DNA of 64,000 nt from an uncultured Acetobacteraceae bacterium. GTDB lineage: Bacteria; Pseudomonadota; Alphaproteobacteria; Acetobacterales; Acetobacteraceae. The position numbers were made by a program, and so were the translations under genes. Each line of letters begins with the position of its first letter. Within the stretch, counting starts at the first letter, position 1. The stretch covers positions 1 through 64,000 of the forward strand of contig CAITUP010000113.1 in assembly GCA_903895595.1 (NCBI GenBank), read 5' to 3'. The notes below the pieces were generated by a model that saw only the letters and a list, made by a program, of their open reading frames with translations, did not search any database and was not told where the DNA came from. Shown piece after piece: positions 43,972 to 54,606 of the stretch.

Positions 43972-45626
43972 GATTCCCGGCGCAGGGCTTTGAACCGAGC
44001 GATCAATCCGTTGGTGGAGGAATCGTGCGCGCCTTGTGCCGCGCCCGGCGTCAGCTCGGGCAGGATGCCGTTGGCGAGCACCTTGCCCAACTCGACGCCC
44101 CATTGGTCGAAGCTGTCGATGCCCCAGAGGCATCCCTGCACCGCGACTTTATGTTCGTACAGCGCGATCAAACGCCCCAGACTGAACGCATCCAACCGGT
44201 CGAACAGGATGGTATTCGACGGGCGTTCGCCGGGCGCGACGCGGTGCGGCGCCATAGCGTCGATATCGGCCTGCGACGCGCCCTTGGCGGCCATTTCGGC
44301 GCGGATCGCCGCTTCTGACTTGCCGACCATCAGGGCTTCCGCCTGCGCGAACGCGTTCGCGGCCAAAGCACGATGCGCATCCGGCCGGTCGTGATCCGGA
44401 TTGGCGGCGAGGATGAAGTCCACCGGAATCGTCCGCGTCCCCTGATGCACCAATTGGATAAAGCTGTGCTGCGCGTTGGTGCCGGGCTCGCCGAACAGGA
44501 TCGGGCAGGTGTCCCAGCCGGTTTCGGTGCCGGCGAGGGTGACCCGCTTGCCGTTGCTTTCCATCTCCACCTGCTGCAAATGCGCCGGCAGACGGCGGAG
44601 GCGGTCGTCGTACGCCAGAACGCAATGGGTGTCGCAGCCGAGCGCGTTCACATGCCAGATACCGACCAGCGCGAGCAGTACGGGCAGGTTCTGGCGCAAC
44701 GGTGCGTCGCGGAAATGGCGGTCCATCGACCAGGCGCCGTCGAGCATCGCCTGGAATTTGTCCCATCCCGCCGCCAGGGCGATCACCAGTCCAACCGGCG
44801 ACCACAGCGAATACCGCCCGCCGACCCAATCGCGGAAGCCGAATGTATGTTCGGGAATGACGCCGAACGCGGCGACGGCCGGCAGATTGGTGGACAGTGC
44901 CACGAAATGATGCGGCACCGCGGCTTCCCCGAGCGCCCCGGCGATCCAGGCGCGGGCGGCGTGGGCGTTGGTGACGGTTTCCAGGGTGGTGAAGGTTTTC
45001 GATGCCACGAGAACCAAAGTCCGTGCCGGGTCGAGACCGAATGTGGCGTGCTGGAACGCATGCCCATCCACGTTGGACAGGAACCGTGCCTGCATCGGCG
45101 CGTCCGCTCGGCCCAGCGTCAGGCCTTCGGTCGCGACCAAAGGCCCGAGATCGGAGCCGCCGATGCCGATGGTCAACACGTGCGTGAACCGGGCACCGGT
45201 CGCGCCGGTTTTGGTGCCGGCATGCACCGCATCGACAAACGCCCGCATGCGGATGCGTTCAGCGGCGGCCATCGCGCTGGCGTCGTCGGGTTTGCCGGCA
45301 AGCTGTGCCCGCAATCCCGCATCGGCGGGTGCTCGAAGCGCCATATGCATCGCGGCGCGGTGTTCCGTGGGATTGACCATCTCGCCGGCGAACATCCGCT
45401 GACGGAAATCGTCCAGCCCGGCTGTATGCGCGAGGTCGAACAGCGCATCCAAGGCCGCGCCGTCGATGGAGGATTTGGAGAAGTCGAGTACCAGATCGTC
45501 CATGGTCGCGGTGAACCGCGCCGCGCGCGCCGGATCGGCGGCGAACAGTTTGGTGATCCGCTTGCCGTCCGGCCGGGACGCGAGTTGACGGAGTCGGGCG
45601 AAAGCGGCGCTGCGAGGGTCGGTCAT
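43968..45626 (-). CDS. pgi: Glucose-6-phosphate isomerase
   Basis: 552 aa. Sugar-isomerase motifs: TIGIGGSDLGP, VASKTFTTLET (phosphate site), VGGRYSLWSPVGL, GEPGTNAQHSFIQLVHQG (catalytic region) and the C-terminal QWGVELGK. It interconverts glucose- and fructose-6-phosphate. ATG 45626 matches the family start; upstream in-frame codons are not supported. It is coupled to mutL downstream. Confidence 0.96.
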   Translation of the reverse strand: MTDPRSAAFARLRQLASRPDGKRITKLFAADPARAARFTATMDDLVLDFSKSSIDGAALDALFDLAHTAGLDDFRQRMFAGEMVNPTEHRAAMHMALRAPADAGLRAQLAGKPDDASAMAAAERIRMRAFVDAVHAGTKTGATGARFTHVLTIGIGGSDLGPLVATEGLTLGRADAPMQARFLSNVDGHAFQHATFGLDPARTLVLVASKTFTTLETVTNAHAARAWIAGALGEAAVPHHFVALSTNLPAVAAFGVIPEHTFGFRDWVGGRYSLWSPVGLVIALAAGWDKFQAMLDGAWSMDRHFRDAPLRQNLPVLLALVGIWHVNALGCDTHCVLAYDDRLRRLPAHLQQVEMESNGKRVTLAGTETGWDTCPILFGEPGTNAQHSFIQLVHQGTRTIPVDFILAANPDHDRPDAHRALAANAFAQAEALMVGKSEAAIRAEMAAKGASQADIDAMAPHRVAPGERPSNTILFDRLDAFSLGRLIALYEHKVAVQGCLWGIDSFDQWGVELGKVLANGILPELTPGAAQGAHDSSTNGLIARFKALRRES

Positions 45627-45737
45627 GAACCGGAGTTTACCGTGTCGCACCGGTTGCCGGAAGCGTGGTGTTGGGCGGTGGGGGTACCTCCGCATGGACC
45701 GCTGAAAATAAATTTCGGGTTTCTGGAAGTCGGATGG

Positions 45738-45793
45738 GTCCGTGTCTGTTGCACCGTCCGCGCGAAACAGCGGTCAGTGCCACAGACACGGAC
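45738..45793. promoter_or_regulatory. 12-bp perfect inverted repeat, 32-bp spacer
   Basis: GTCCGTGTCTGT (45738-45749) and ACAGACACGGAC (45782-45793) are perfect inverse complements, in the 206 bp between the end of a solute-binding gene (45833) and the start of pgi (45626). It could be a long hairpin ending the former, a regulatory site for pgi-mutL, or an excision scar. The rest of this gap shows nothing clear. Confidence 0.45.
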
Positions 45794-45832
45794 ACTGGAA
45801 GTTAGAATAGGTTGTGCGCCTGCGAAACGACC

Positions 45833-47440
45833 TTACCGGTCCAACCAAATTCCCGCCAAATCCTGATTCACATAATGGCTGGGGCTGATCTTAAACCCCT
45901 TCACATAGCTCCGGTACGGTACGATCCGATACCGCCACAACAGGAACATCTCATGCGCCTCGGTGTCGAGTACAAGCTTCTCGAACTGCCGCATCAACGC
46001 GCGCTGCGTCGGGAAATCCGTCTCCCGCAGCATGCGATCGTAAATATCGATCTCGGTCTTGTCATCGAAATTGCCGTAATTCGCCGACGATACCGTATGC
46101 GGCAGATATTTCGTGCCGTCCAGCAACGGGTTGACGATGTTCTGGCACTCCGCGTCGATGGCGACCGAGAAATCGCCGCGTCGCAACGCCTCATCGTAGG
46201 GACCCGTCGGCAGCACGCGCTGCGTCGCGCGCACCCCGATCTTGCTCCATTCACCGATCACCCAGGTGCCGTTGAATTTGTAGGGCTGATCGACGTTGCG
46301 GTTGAGCAGTTCGAATGTCAGGCCTTCCGCCCCGGCTTCCTTCAGCAGCCGCCGAGCCTCGGCGCGGGATTTTTCGATGTCGGGCCAGTAACCGGCGATT
46401 TGCTCCAGCTCTGCTTTGGTCGCCGCCAACGGCGAACTCGGGAACACCAGCCCGCCGACGGTTTTCGTGATCGTGATCTTCGACAGCGACGGGGCGCTGC
46501 CCCAGCGGTCGATTGCCAGGGTCAAAGCGCGGCGGACACGCGCGTCATCGAACGGTTTCTTTTCGTGGTTGGGCGTCACCAGCGCGCCGCAGTTCCAGTC
46601 GCTCTCCTGCACACCAAGCTTGTCGCCCAAGGCCGCCATCAGCTCGTCGCGCGTCGCCGGCGGGAAGCCCCGGAACTCGATCGCCGCTCGATCGGCCTTG
46701 ATCGCGGCCACCCGCACCGCCTGCTTGTCGGCGAAAATGCCGGTGAAGCCGTCGAGATACGGCAGGCCCGGCCGGTAATAGTCCGGATTGCGCACGCCGG
46801 AGATCGATTGGCCGGATTCGTATTCCTTGAAGCGGAACGGGCCGGAGCCCATGATATTGGCTTCGTACCAATGCGGGTCGCGATCCAGAATTTCTTTTTT
46901 GTAAATGAACGCATAAGGGTCGGCCAAAGCCGGCAGAAACGCGCCGGTCGCGAACTTCAAGCGGATGATGACCGTTTTCGCATCCGTTGCCTCGATTTTC
47001 TCGATCATGCCGTAGTAGCCCTGCCGAGCACTGACGACTCCCGGGGGCGGGGCAATGATTTTGTTCCAGCTGGCGGCAACGTCGAACGCTGTTAGCCTGG
47101 AGCCGTCCTGAAACCGCACATCGTCGCGGATGGTAAAGCTGTAGACCCGGCCGCCGTCGGTCGGGGCGGGGATTTCGGTGCACACGTCGCACGCAAACGA
47201 TGTCGTATCTGCCGGATTGTCCGGGTTTGCTCGGATCAGCACGCTGTAGAACGGCGCCACGGCATGGACGGTGGCGAACGTCGCCTCCCGGTGCCCGTCG
47301 AAGCTCGGCGGCGAGTCGGCTGGGATCATGAAGGTCAGAATGCCGCCGCGCTTGGGCGTTTCGGCCGCTCGGACCGGCCCGCACAGCATCAGCAGCATCG
47401 TCGCGCAGACCGCGAATAACCGGACCATGGCTGTCTCCAT
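45833..47440 (-). CDS. ABC transporter substrate-binding protein, family 5, copy 2
   Basis: 535 aa. Signal peptide at residues 1-25 (cut after PVRAA). Family 5 features: KRGGILTFMIPADSPPSFDG, YSFTIRDDVRFQDGSRLTAFDVAASW, IMGSGPFRFKEYESGQSI and FDDARVRRALTLAIDR. Orphan, like copy 1. It begins near the DUF2442 gene, which runs the other way with 71 bp between starts. Confidence 0.9.
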   Translation of the reverse strand: METAMVRLFAVCATMLLMLCGPVRAAETPKRGGILTFMIPADSPPSFDGHREATFATVHAVAPFYSVLIRANPDNPADTTSFACDVCTEIPAPTDGGRVYSFTIRDDVRFQDGSRLTAFDVAASWNKIIAPPPGVVSARQGYYGMIEKIEATDAKTVIIRLKFATGAFLPALADPYAFIYKKEILDRDPHWYEANIMGSGPFRFKEYESGQSISGVRNPDYYRPGLPYLDGFTGIFADKQAVRVAAIKADRAAIEFRGFPPATRDELMAALGDKLGVQESDWNCGALVTPNHEKKPFDDARVRRALTLAIDRWGSAPSLSKITITKTVGGLVFPSSPLAATKAELEQIAGYWPDIEKSRAEARRLLKEAGAEGLTFELLNRNVDQPYKFNGTWVIGEWSKIGVRATQRVLPTGPYDEALRRGDFSVAIDAECQNIVNPLLDGTKYLPHTVSSANYGNFDDKTEIDIYDRMLRETDFPTQRALMRQFEKLVLDTEAHEMFLLWRYRIVPYRSYVKGFKISPSHYVNQDLAGIWLDR

Positions 47441-47511
47441 CCCTGTTGCCGCCGATGCTACCGTATTGCCACGCTGAAATCTTGCGCCCTGTCCCCGCCA
47501 AGCGCAGAATC

Positions 47512-47802
47512 ATGGCCGAGATAGGCGCGGGAGCCATCCAATTGAGGTTGTTCGACATAGAATCGGCGGTTGCGCACGCCGACCACACCGTGACGATCAC
47601 CTGGACCGACGGCGTCACGGGCATAGTCGATTTCCTGCCGGTGATCGATCGCGGCGGCTGGTTCACGCCACTGCGGGACGGCGATTATTTCGTTGCGACG
47701 ATGCTGGTGCTGCCGGACGGGGCTGGGCTGACATGGCCGGAGGAGATCGATTATTCGGCGGATTTCCTGCGGAAGGAGGCGTTTCCGTTCGGGCTGGGGT
47801 GA
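47512..47802 (+). CDS. DUF2442 domain-containing protein
   Basis: 96 aa. VTITWTDGVTGIVDFLPVIDRGGWFTPLRDGDYF followed by GAGLTWPEEIDYSADFL is the DUF2442 pattern. These small proteins usually pair with DUF4160 proteins and are sometimes listed near toxin-antitoxin genes; function unknown. No DUF4160 gene is adjacent; a broken one lies at 34497. ATG 47512 chosen as the first residue before the domain. Confidence 0.78.
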   Translation: MAEIGAGAIQLRLFDIESAVAHADHTVTITWTDGVTGIVDFLPVIDRGGWFTPLRDGDYFVATMLVLPDGAGLTWPEEIDYSADFLRKEAFPFGLG

Positions 47803-47840
47803 TTGCCGTGGTCCGTGAGTGACGTGTGTGCCCCAAAATA

Positions 47841-47869
47841 AAAAAGGCCGGCATGAAGCCGGCCTTTTT
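47841..47869. terminator. Strong bidirectional intrinsic terminator
   Basis: AAAAAGGCCGGC (47841-47852) and GCCGGCCTTTTT (47858-47869) form a perfect 12-bp stem with loop ATGAA. It has a T-run in both directions, so it ends atpHAGDC on the minus strand (atpC stop at 47890) and the DUF2442 gene on the plus strand. Confidence 0.92.
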
Positions 47870-47889
47870 CACCTATAGAACAGAACGGC

Positions 47890-48293
47890 TCAGCCGGCAG
47901 TCGCTTCCACCATAGCTCGCGCCGCCTGGATCGCGACCAGCGCCGCGTCCTCGGCCTCGGTGCCTTCCTTGGAAGCCGCGTCGTAAGCGGCCTCAGCTGC
48001 GGCCAACCGCTTCTCACCCTCGGCCCGATTGACATCGGCGATGGGTAATACCTCGGTTGCCAGCACGGTGCAGCGTTCCGTCGTCACTTCCGCGAACCCG
48101 CCGGAGACGAAGATTTGGTCCGCCACCCGGTCGCCTTCGTAAATCGCGATGGTGCCGCCGCGCAGAGTGACAATCATGGGCGAGTGGCCTTCCAGCACGC
48201 CCATGTCGCCTTCAGCCGCTGGAATCACCACCATGTCCACCGCGCGGGACAGCAGCAGCTTCTCCGGGCTGACGATTTCCAGCGAGAGTGCCA

Positions 48294-48294
<1 letters not shown>
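47890..48294 (-). CDS. atpC: ATP synthase F1 epsilon subunit
   Basis: 134 aa. LEIVSPEKLLLS start, VVIPAAEGDMGVLEGHSPMI and FVSGGFAEVT of the beta-sandwich, then the C-terminal Ala/Glu-rich helices that regulate the rotor. Its ATG shares one base with the atpD stop (TAATG). Last gene of the operon. Confidence 0.95.
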
Positions 48295-49757
<1,463 letters not shown>

Positions 49758-50636
49758 TTACAGGGCTTCGGCGCCGGAGATAATCTCGATCAGTTCCCTG
49801 GTGATGTTAGCCTGGCGGGCTCGGTTGTAGTTCTGAGTCAGCCGCTTGATCATGTCGCCGGCGTTGCGCGTGGCGTTGTCCATGGCGGCCATACGGGCGC
49901 CGTGTTCTCCGGCCGCGCTTTCCAGCAACGCGGTGTAGATGCCGATTGCCAGCGCCTGCGGCAGCAAGCGGGCGAGTATGGTTTCCTCATCCGGCTCGAA
50001 ATCGTAGGCGGCGCCGGTCTCGGCGGTATCGGTCTGGGGCGGCGGCGGGGCCGGGATCAGCTGCTGTTCCGTCACTTCCTGGGCAATAACCGATTTGAAG
50101 CGGTTATAGATCAGCGTGGCGACGTCGATTTCGCCGGCGGACAGCATCGCGGTGACGCGATTGGCAACTTCTTCGGCATCGGAAAATTCCAGCCGCTTCT
50201 TGCCGGCGTAGCTGATGCCGTCGAGCATGCGGGACGACAGCTCGCGGCGCAGATAGTCGCGCCCCTTGCGTCCGACCGTCAGGATTTTCACCGTCTTGCC
50301 TTCGGCTTCCAGCTTGCGGGCGGCAAGCCGGGTGGCGCGGCCGATATTGGTATTGAACGCGCCAGCCAGACCGCGATCGGCGGTGACGGCGATCAACAGA
50401 TGCACCTTGTCCTGACCGGTGCCGATCAGCAGCTGGGGCGCACTCGGCGATCCGGCGACCGACGCGGACAGAGCGGCAACCATGCGCTCCATCCGGACGG
50501 CGTAGGGACGTGCCGCTTCCGCCTGCTGCTGCGCGCGGCGCAGCTTGGACGCCGCCACCATTTTCATGGCGGAGGTGATCTTCTGCGTCGACTTCACACT
50601 CGCGATGCGCGTGCGGAGTGCCTTCAAACTGGGCAT
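49758..50636 (-). CDS. atpG: ATP synthase F1 gamma subunit
   Basis: 292 aa. The N-terminal rotor helix [22 protein letters not shown] and the C-terminal helix [19 protein letters not shown], both strongly conserved, pack as the central stalk. [13 protein letters not shown] is the usual middle motif. Lies between atpA and atpD. Confidence 0.97.
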   Translation of the reverse strand: MPSLKALRTRIASVKSTQKITSAMKMVAASKLRRAQQQAEAARPYAVRMERMVAALSASVAGSPSAPQLLIGTGQDKVHLLIAVTADRGLAGAFNTNIGRATRLAARKLEAEGKTVKILTVGRKGRDYLRRELSSRMLDGISYAGKKRLEFSDAEEVANRVTAMLSAGEIDVATLIYNRFKSVIAQEVTEQQLIPAPPPPQTDTAETGAAYDFEPDEETILARLLPQALAIGIYTALLESAAGEHGARMAAMDNATRNAGDMIKRLTQNYNRARQANITRELIEIISGAEAL

Positions 50637-50646
50637 GGCGAGCGCC

Positions 50647-52185
<1,539 letters not shown>

Positions 52186-52186
52186 A

Positions 52187-52780
52187 TCAAGCGGCTCCCT
52201 TCATGGCGTACTGCAAGCGTTGCAGCCGGGATTTCAAACTGGTGTCGTACAGGCGGGCACCGATCCGGACGACCAGGCCGCCGAGAAGGTCGGTTTCGAC
52301 CTGCTCCACGATATTGACGCTGCCGTAGCCGGCTTCGATGAGGCGCGCGCGCAATTGCTGGCGCTGCACGTCGTTCAACGGCTGGGCAGAGGAGACATGC
52401 GCGGTGGTGATGCCGCGGCGTTCGGCGACCAGGGTCGCGAACGCGTTCACGATATCCCGCAGACGACGCAAACGGCGGTTGGCGGCGATGACGCCGACGA
52501 AGTCGCGCACCGCTTTGCCGAACCCGTTCGCTTCCAGCACGGCCATGGCGGCCTTGGTCGCGGTGTTCACGTCGATCAGCGGGGATTCCAGCAAACGCCG
52601 GAGATCCGAGGAGGAGTCGATCAGCCGGCCCAGCGATTCCATTTCCGCGACCACCGCGTCGAGCGCGTTGAGGTCGTCGGCATGCGAATACAGCGCGGAC
52701 GCGTAGCGATCGACCAGACCGCCGCCGGATGCGATTGTCGTATTCGCCATCTGGGCTTCTGACGCCACGTGAGGTTCCAT
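52187..52780 (-). CDS. atpH: ATP synthase F1 delta subunit
   Basis: 197 aa from ATG 52780, or 187 aa from ATG 52750 (MANTT); neither has a strong ribosome site. [14 protein letters not shown] at the N-terminus and IRIG-type [23 protein letters not shown] at the C-terminus are the family signatures. It joins F1 to the stator. First gene of the F1 operon; F0 genes are elsewhere, as in other alphaproteobacteria. Confidence 0.94.
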   Translation of the reverse strand: MEPHVASEAQMANTTIASGGGLVDRYASALYSHADDLNALDAVVAEMESLGRLIDSSSDLRRLLESPLIDVNTATKAAMAVLEANGFGKAVRDFVGVIAANRRLRRLRDIVNAFATLVAERRGITTAHVSSAQPLNDVQRQQLRARLIEAGYGSVNIVEQVETDLLGGLVVRIGARLYDTSLKSRLQRLQYAMKGAA

Positions 52781-52840
52781 ATCGAAAGGCCGCGCGTGAG
52801 CGCGGGCGTGAAAAGGACCGGCCGCCCGACCGGCAGCGGG

Positions 52841-52869
52841 CGTCTAGCATGGGGTTCCCAGCCGGGCAA
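52841..52869 (-). promoter_or_regulatory. Candidate atpHAGDC promoter
   Basis: On the minus strand: TTGCCC (52869-52864), a 17-bp spacer, TAGACG (52846-52841), 61 bp upstream of the atpH start. The -35 TTG and -10 TA fit alphaproteobacterial housekeeping promoters loosely. It lies in the 152-bp region shared with the divergent glycosyltransferase gene. Confidence 0.35.
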
Positions 52870-52932
52870 CACGCCCTGAGGCAGGAAAATGCCTCCCTGG
52901 ACGGGCGGAGGGGCATCTTATTATCATTCTAT

Positions 52933-53883
52933 ATGGATAGGCATGATGCGATTGCCGTGACCGGCGGCGACTCGGTGTATTTTCCCCTCATCGAGGAGCT
53001 GCGGCAGTCGCTGCTTGCGGCCGCACCCCGGGGGCCTTTGGCGTTCGGCGTGATCGATGCCGGGCTGACGGCCGAACAGGTGGCGTATCTGCGGGATTCG
53101 GGCGCGTTTGTTGTCCGAGTCCCCGACAATCCCGCTTTCCCCAAGGGGGCGCTGGCCAAGCGCCCGGCGCTGGCGGCAAATTTCGGCAAGCTTTGGCTGG
53201 ATCGGCTGTTCCCAGGATTCGAGACGATCCTGTGGCTCGACGGCGACACCTGGGTGCAGGACTACCGCGCGGTCGAACTCATGCTCGGCGCCGCCCAGCA
53301 CAACGGTTCCCTGGCGATTGTGCCCGGCGGCGGACGGTATTGGGAGCGGCAGGTGGAGCTGCGCTTCCTGTTCGGCGGCATCGGCGGGCTGGCGCAATTG
53401 AGAACCTTCAATTTCAAGAACGGGCGGCACGCGGGGCTGCCGCTGAAGGTGCTGCGCGATCTTGGGACTCGGGCGCTGTTGAATGCGGGGGTGTACGCGC
53501 TGCGCGCCGACTCGCCGCACTGGGCGGCCATGCGGCGCTGGCAGGCGTATATTTTCCGCCATGGCGGGAAACCGTTCACGTCCGACCAGATCGCCATGGG
53601 GCTGTCGGTCTATCAGGACGGCCTGCCGGTGGAGCTGTTGCCGACCACCTGCAACTATATCCGGCCATGGCGGGTGGACCTGAGCGTGCCGGCGATCGTG
53701 GAATTTTATTATCCGTATGCCAAGGTCGGGATCGTGCATTTGGCCGGGCAGAAGGAAATCCGGTTCGATCCGAACGCGACGGCCGAGGTGCTGGATCTGG
53801 AGGATCGGGTGCATCGGCTGAGTTTGCGGTTTGGGCATTTTCAGCGGATGGCGGGCGCCGCCTCTGCTACCACAACAATTTAG
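52933..53883 (+). CDS. GT8-like glycosyltransferase
   Basis: 316 aa. An N-terminal nucleotide-binding region (DAIAVTGGDSVYFPLIEEL), the conserved ILWLDGDTWVQD with the DxD metal/nucleotide-sugar site (about residues 98-109), LNAGVYALRADS and a C-terminal HLAGQKEIR histidine. These fit galactosyl-/glycogenin-type (GT8-like) retaining enzymes. ATG 52933 begins the first strand; upstream codons in frame are in the atp promoter region. Its last 17 bp overlap the toxin gene on the other strand. Confidence 0.7.
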   Translation: MDRHDAIAVTGGDSVYFPLIEELRQSLLAAAPRGPLAFGVIDAGLTAEQVAYLRDSGAFVVRVPDNPAFPKGALAKRPALAANFGKLWLDRLFPGFETILWLDGDTWVQDYRAVELMLGAAQHNGSLAIVPGGGRYWERQVELRFLFGGIGGLAQLRTFNFKNGRHAGLPLKVLRDLGTRALLNAGVYALRADSPHWAAMRRWQAYIFRHGGKPFTSDQIAMGLSVYQDGLPVELLPTTCNYIRPWRVDLSVPAIVEFYYPYAKVGIVHLAGQKEIRFDPNATAEVLDLEDRVHRLSLRFGHFQRMAGAASATTTI

Positions 53884-54253
53884 CGGAATACCGAACGAAA
53901 GCCGTGTCGGTTGTGACGATGGTCATGTCCTCAACGAGGGCCTGAGCGATCAGAAATCGGTCCATCGGATCTTTGTGGTGCAACGGCAGGCTGGCGGCGA
54001 CTTGGGCGTGGTGTATGGAGATCGGCAGTTGGATAAAACCATGCGCGGCGACGACCGCCATGACGTCTGCGGCGATCGCCGCGAATTCGGGTTGCTTGCC
54101 GGAGCGGAATTTGGCGATGAATTCCCAGGCGGCGATGGCGCTGACATATGTCTCGTTGGCGCTATCCGCGATCGCGGCCATAGCCGTCTGGGACAGCGCC
54201 GCGTCGCCGCGGTGCCACCAATAGAATGTGTGGGTATCGAGCAGGAGCCTCAA
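53867..54253 (-). CDS. VapC-type PIN-domain toxin (module 2)
   Basis: 128 aa. Active-site acids: LLLDTHTFYWW, AIAAWEFIAKF, DPMDRFLIAQA and IVTTDTAFV. Start read as TTG 54253, which overlaps the antitoxin stop as TTGA, exactly where module 1 has ATGA; the frame is open upstream but that part lies inside the antitoxin gene. Homologous to the toxin at 34104 but clearly divergent. Confidence 0.85.
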   Translation of the reverse strand: MRLLLDTHTFYWWHRGDAALSQTAMAAIADSANETYVSAIAAWEFIAKFRSGKQPEFAAIAADVMAVVAAHGFIQLPISIHHAQVAASLPLHHKDPMDRFLIAQALVEDMTIVTTDTAFVRYSAKLLW

Positions 54254-54480
54254 AGGCCCCAATCCCCCGCTTCGTCGTCGGACATCGGAGCGAATGCCTC
54301 CCATGGGACCGGCGGGCATTGGTCTTTGCCCAGACCGAACACCGGCTGTGGCTTGATCGGCACGAGTTTCACGGCCGGCTTGCCATGAATGGCAATCGTT
54401 ACCGAGTCTCCCTGCTGCGCGAAGGCCACCAATCTGGACAATTGGCTCTTGGCTTCATGCATGTTGACGAGGTGGTGCAT
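54250..54480 (-). CDS. Phd/YefM family antitoxin (module 2)
   Basis: 76 aa. LVNMHEAKSQLSRLVAFAQQG and VTIAIHGKPAVKLVPI are the Phd/YefM DNA-binding part; WEAFAPMSDDEAGDW matches the toxin-binding tail of module 1. AAGGAG lies 8-9 nt before ATG 54480. It should repress its own promoter at the palindrome just upstream. Confidence 0.9.
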   Translation of the reverse strand: MHHLVNMHEAKSQLSRLVAFAQQGDSVTIAIHGKPAVKLVPIKPQPVFGLGKDQCPPVPWEAFAPMSDDEAGDWGL

Positions 54481-54492
54481 TGATTTTACTCC

Positions 54493-54512
54493 TTAGCTAT
54501 ATTTTTAGCTAA
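54493..54512. promoter_or_regulatory. Palindromic operator of toxin-antitoxin module 2
   Basis: TTAGCTA (54493-54499) and TAGCTAA (54506-54512) are perfect inverse complements with a 6-bp AT-only spacer, 13 bp upstream of the antitoxin start and overlapping its ribosome site region. Such AT-rich dyads are typical binding sites for Phd/YefM complexes. Its low GC stands out from the surroundings. Confidence 0.65.
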
Positions 54513-54606
54513 TGCGCTTGCCGCCGTCAAGGCGGCCGAGTACGTTCCCTTACCCCCCGCCCCCGCCTAAGATGCCGTCACCAACACGCGGGCGAGCAGA
54601 CAGACA

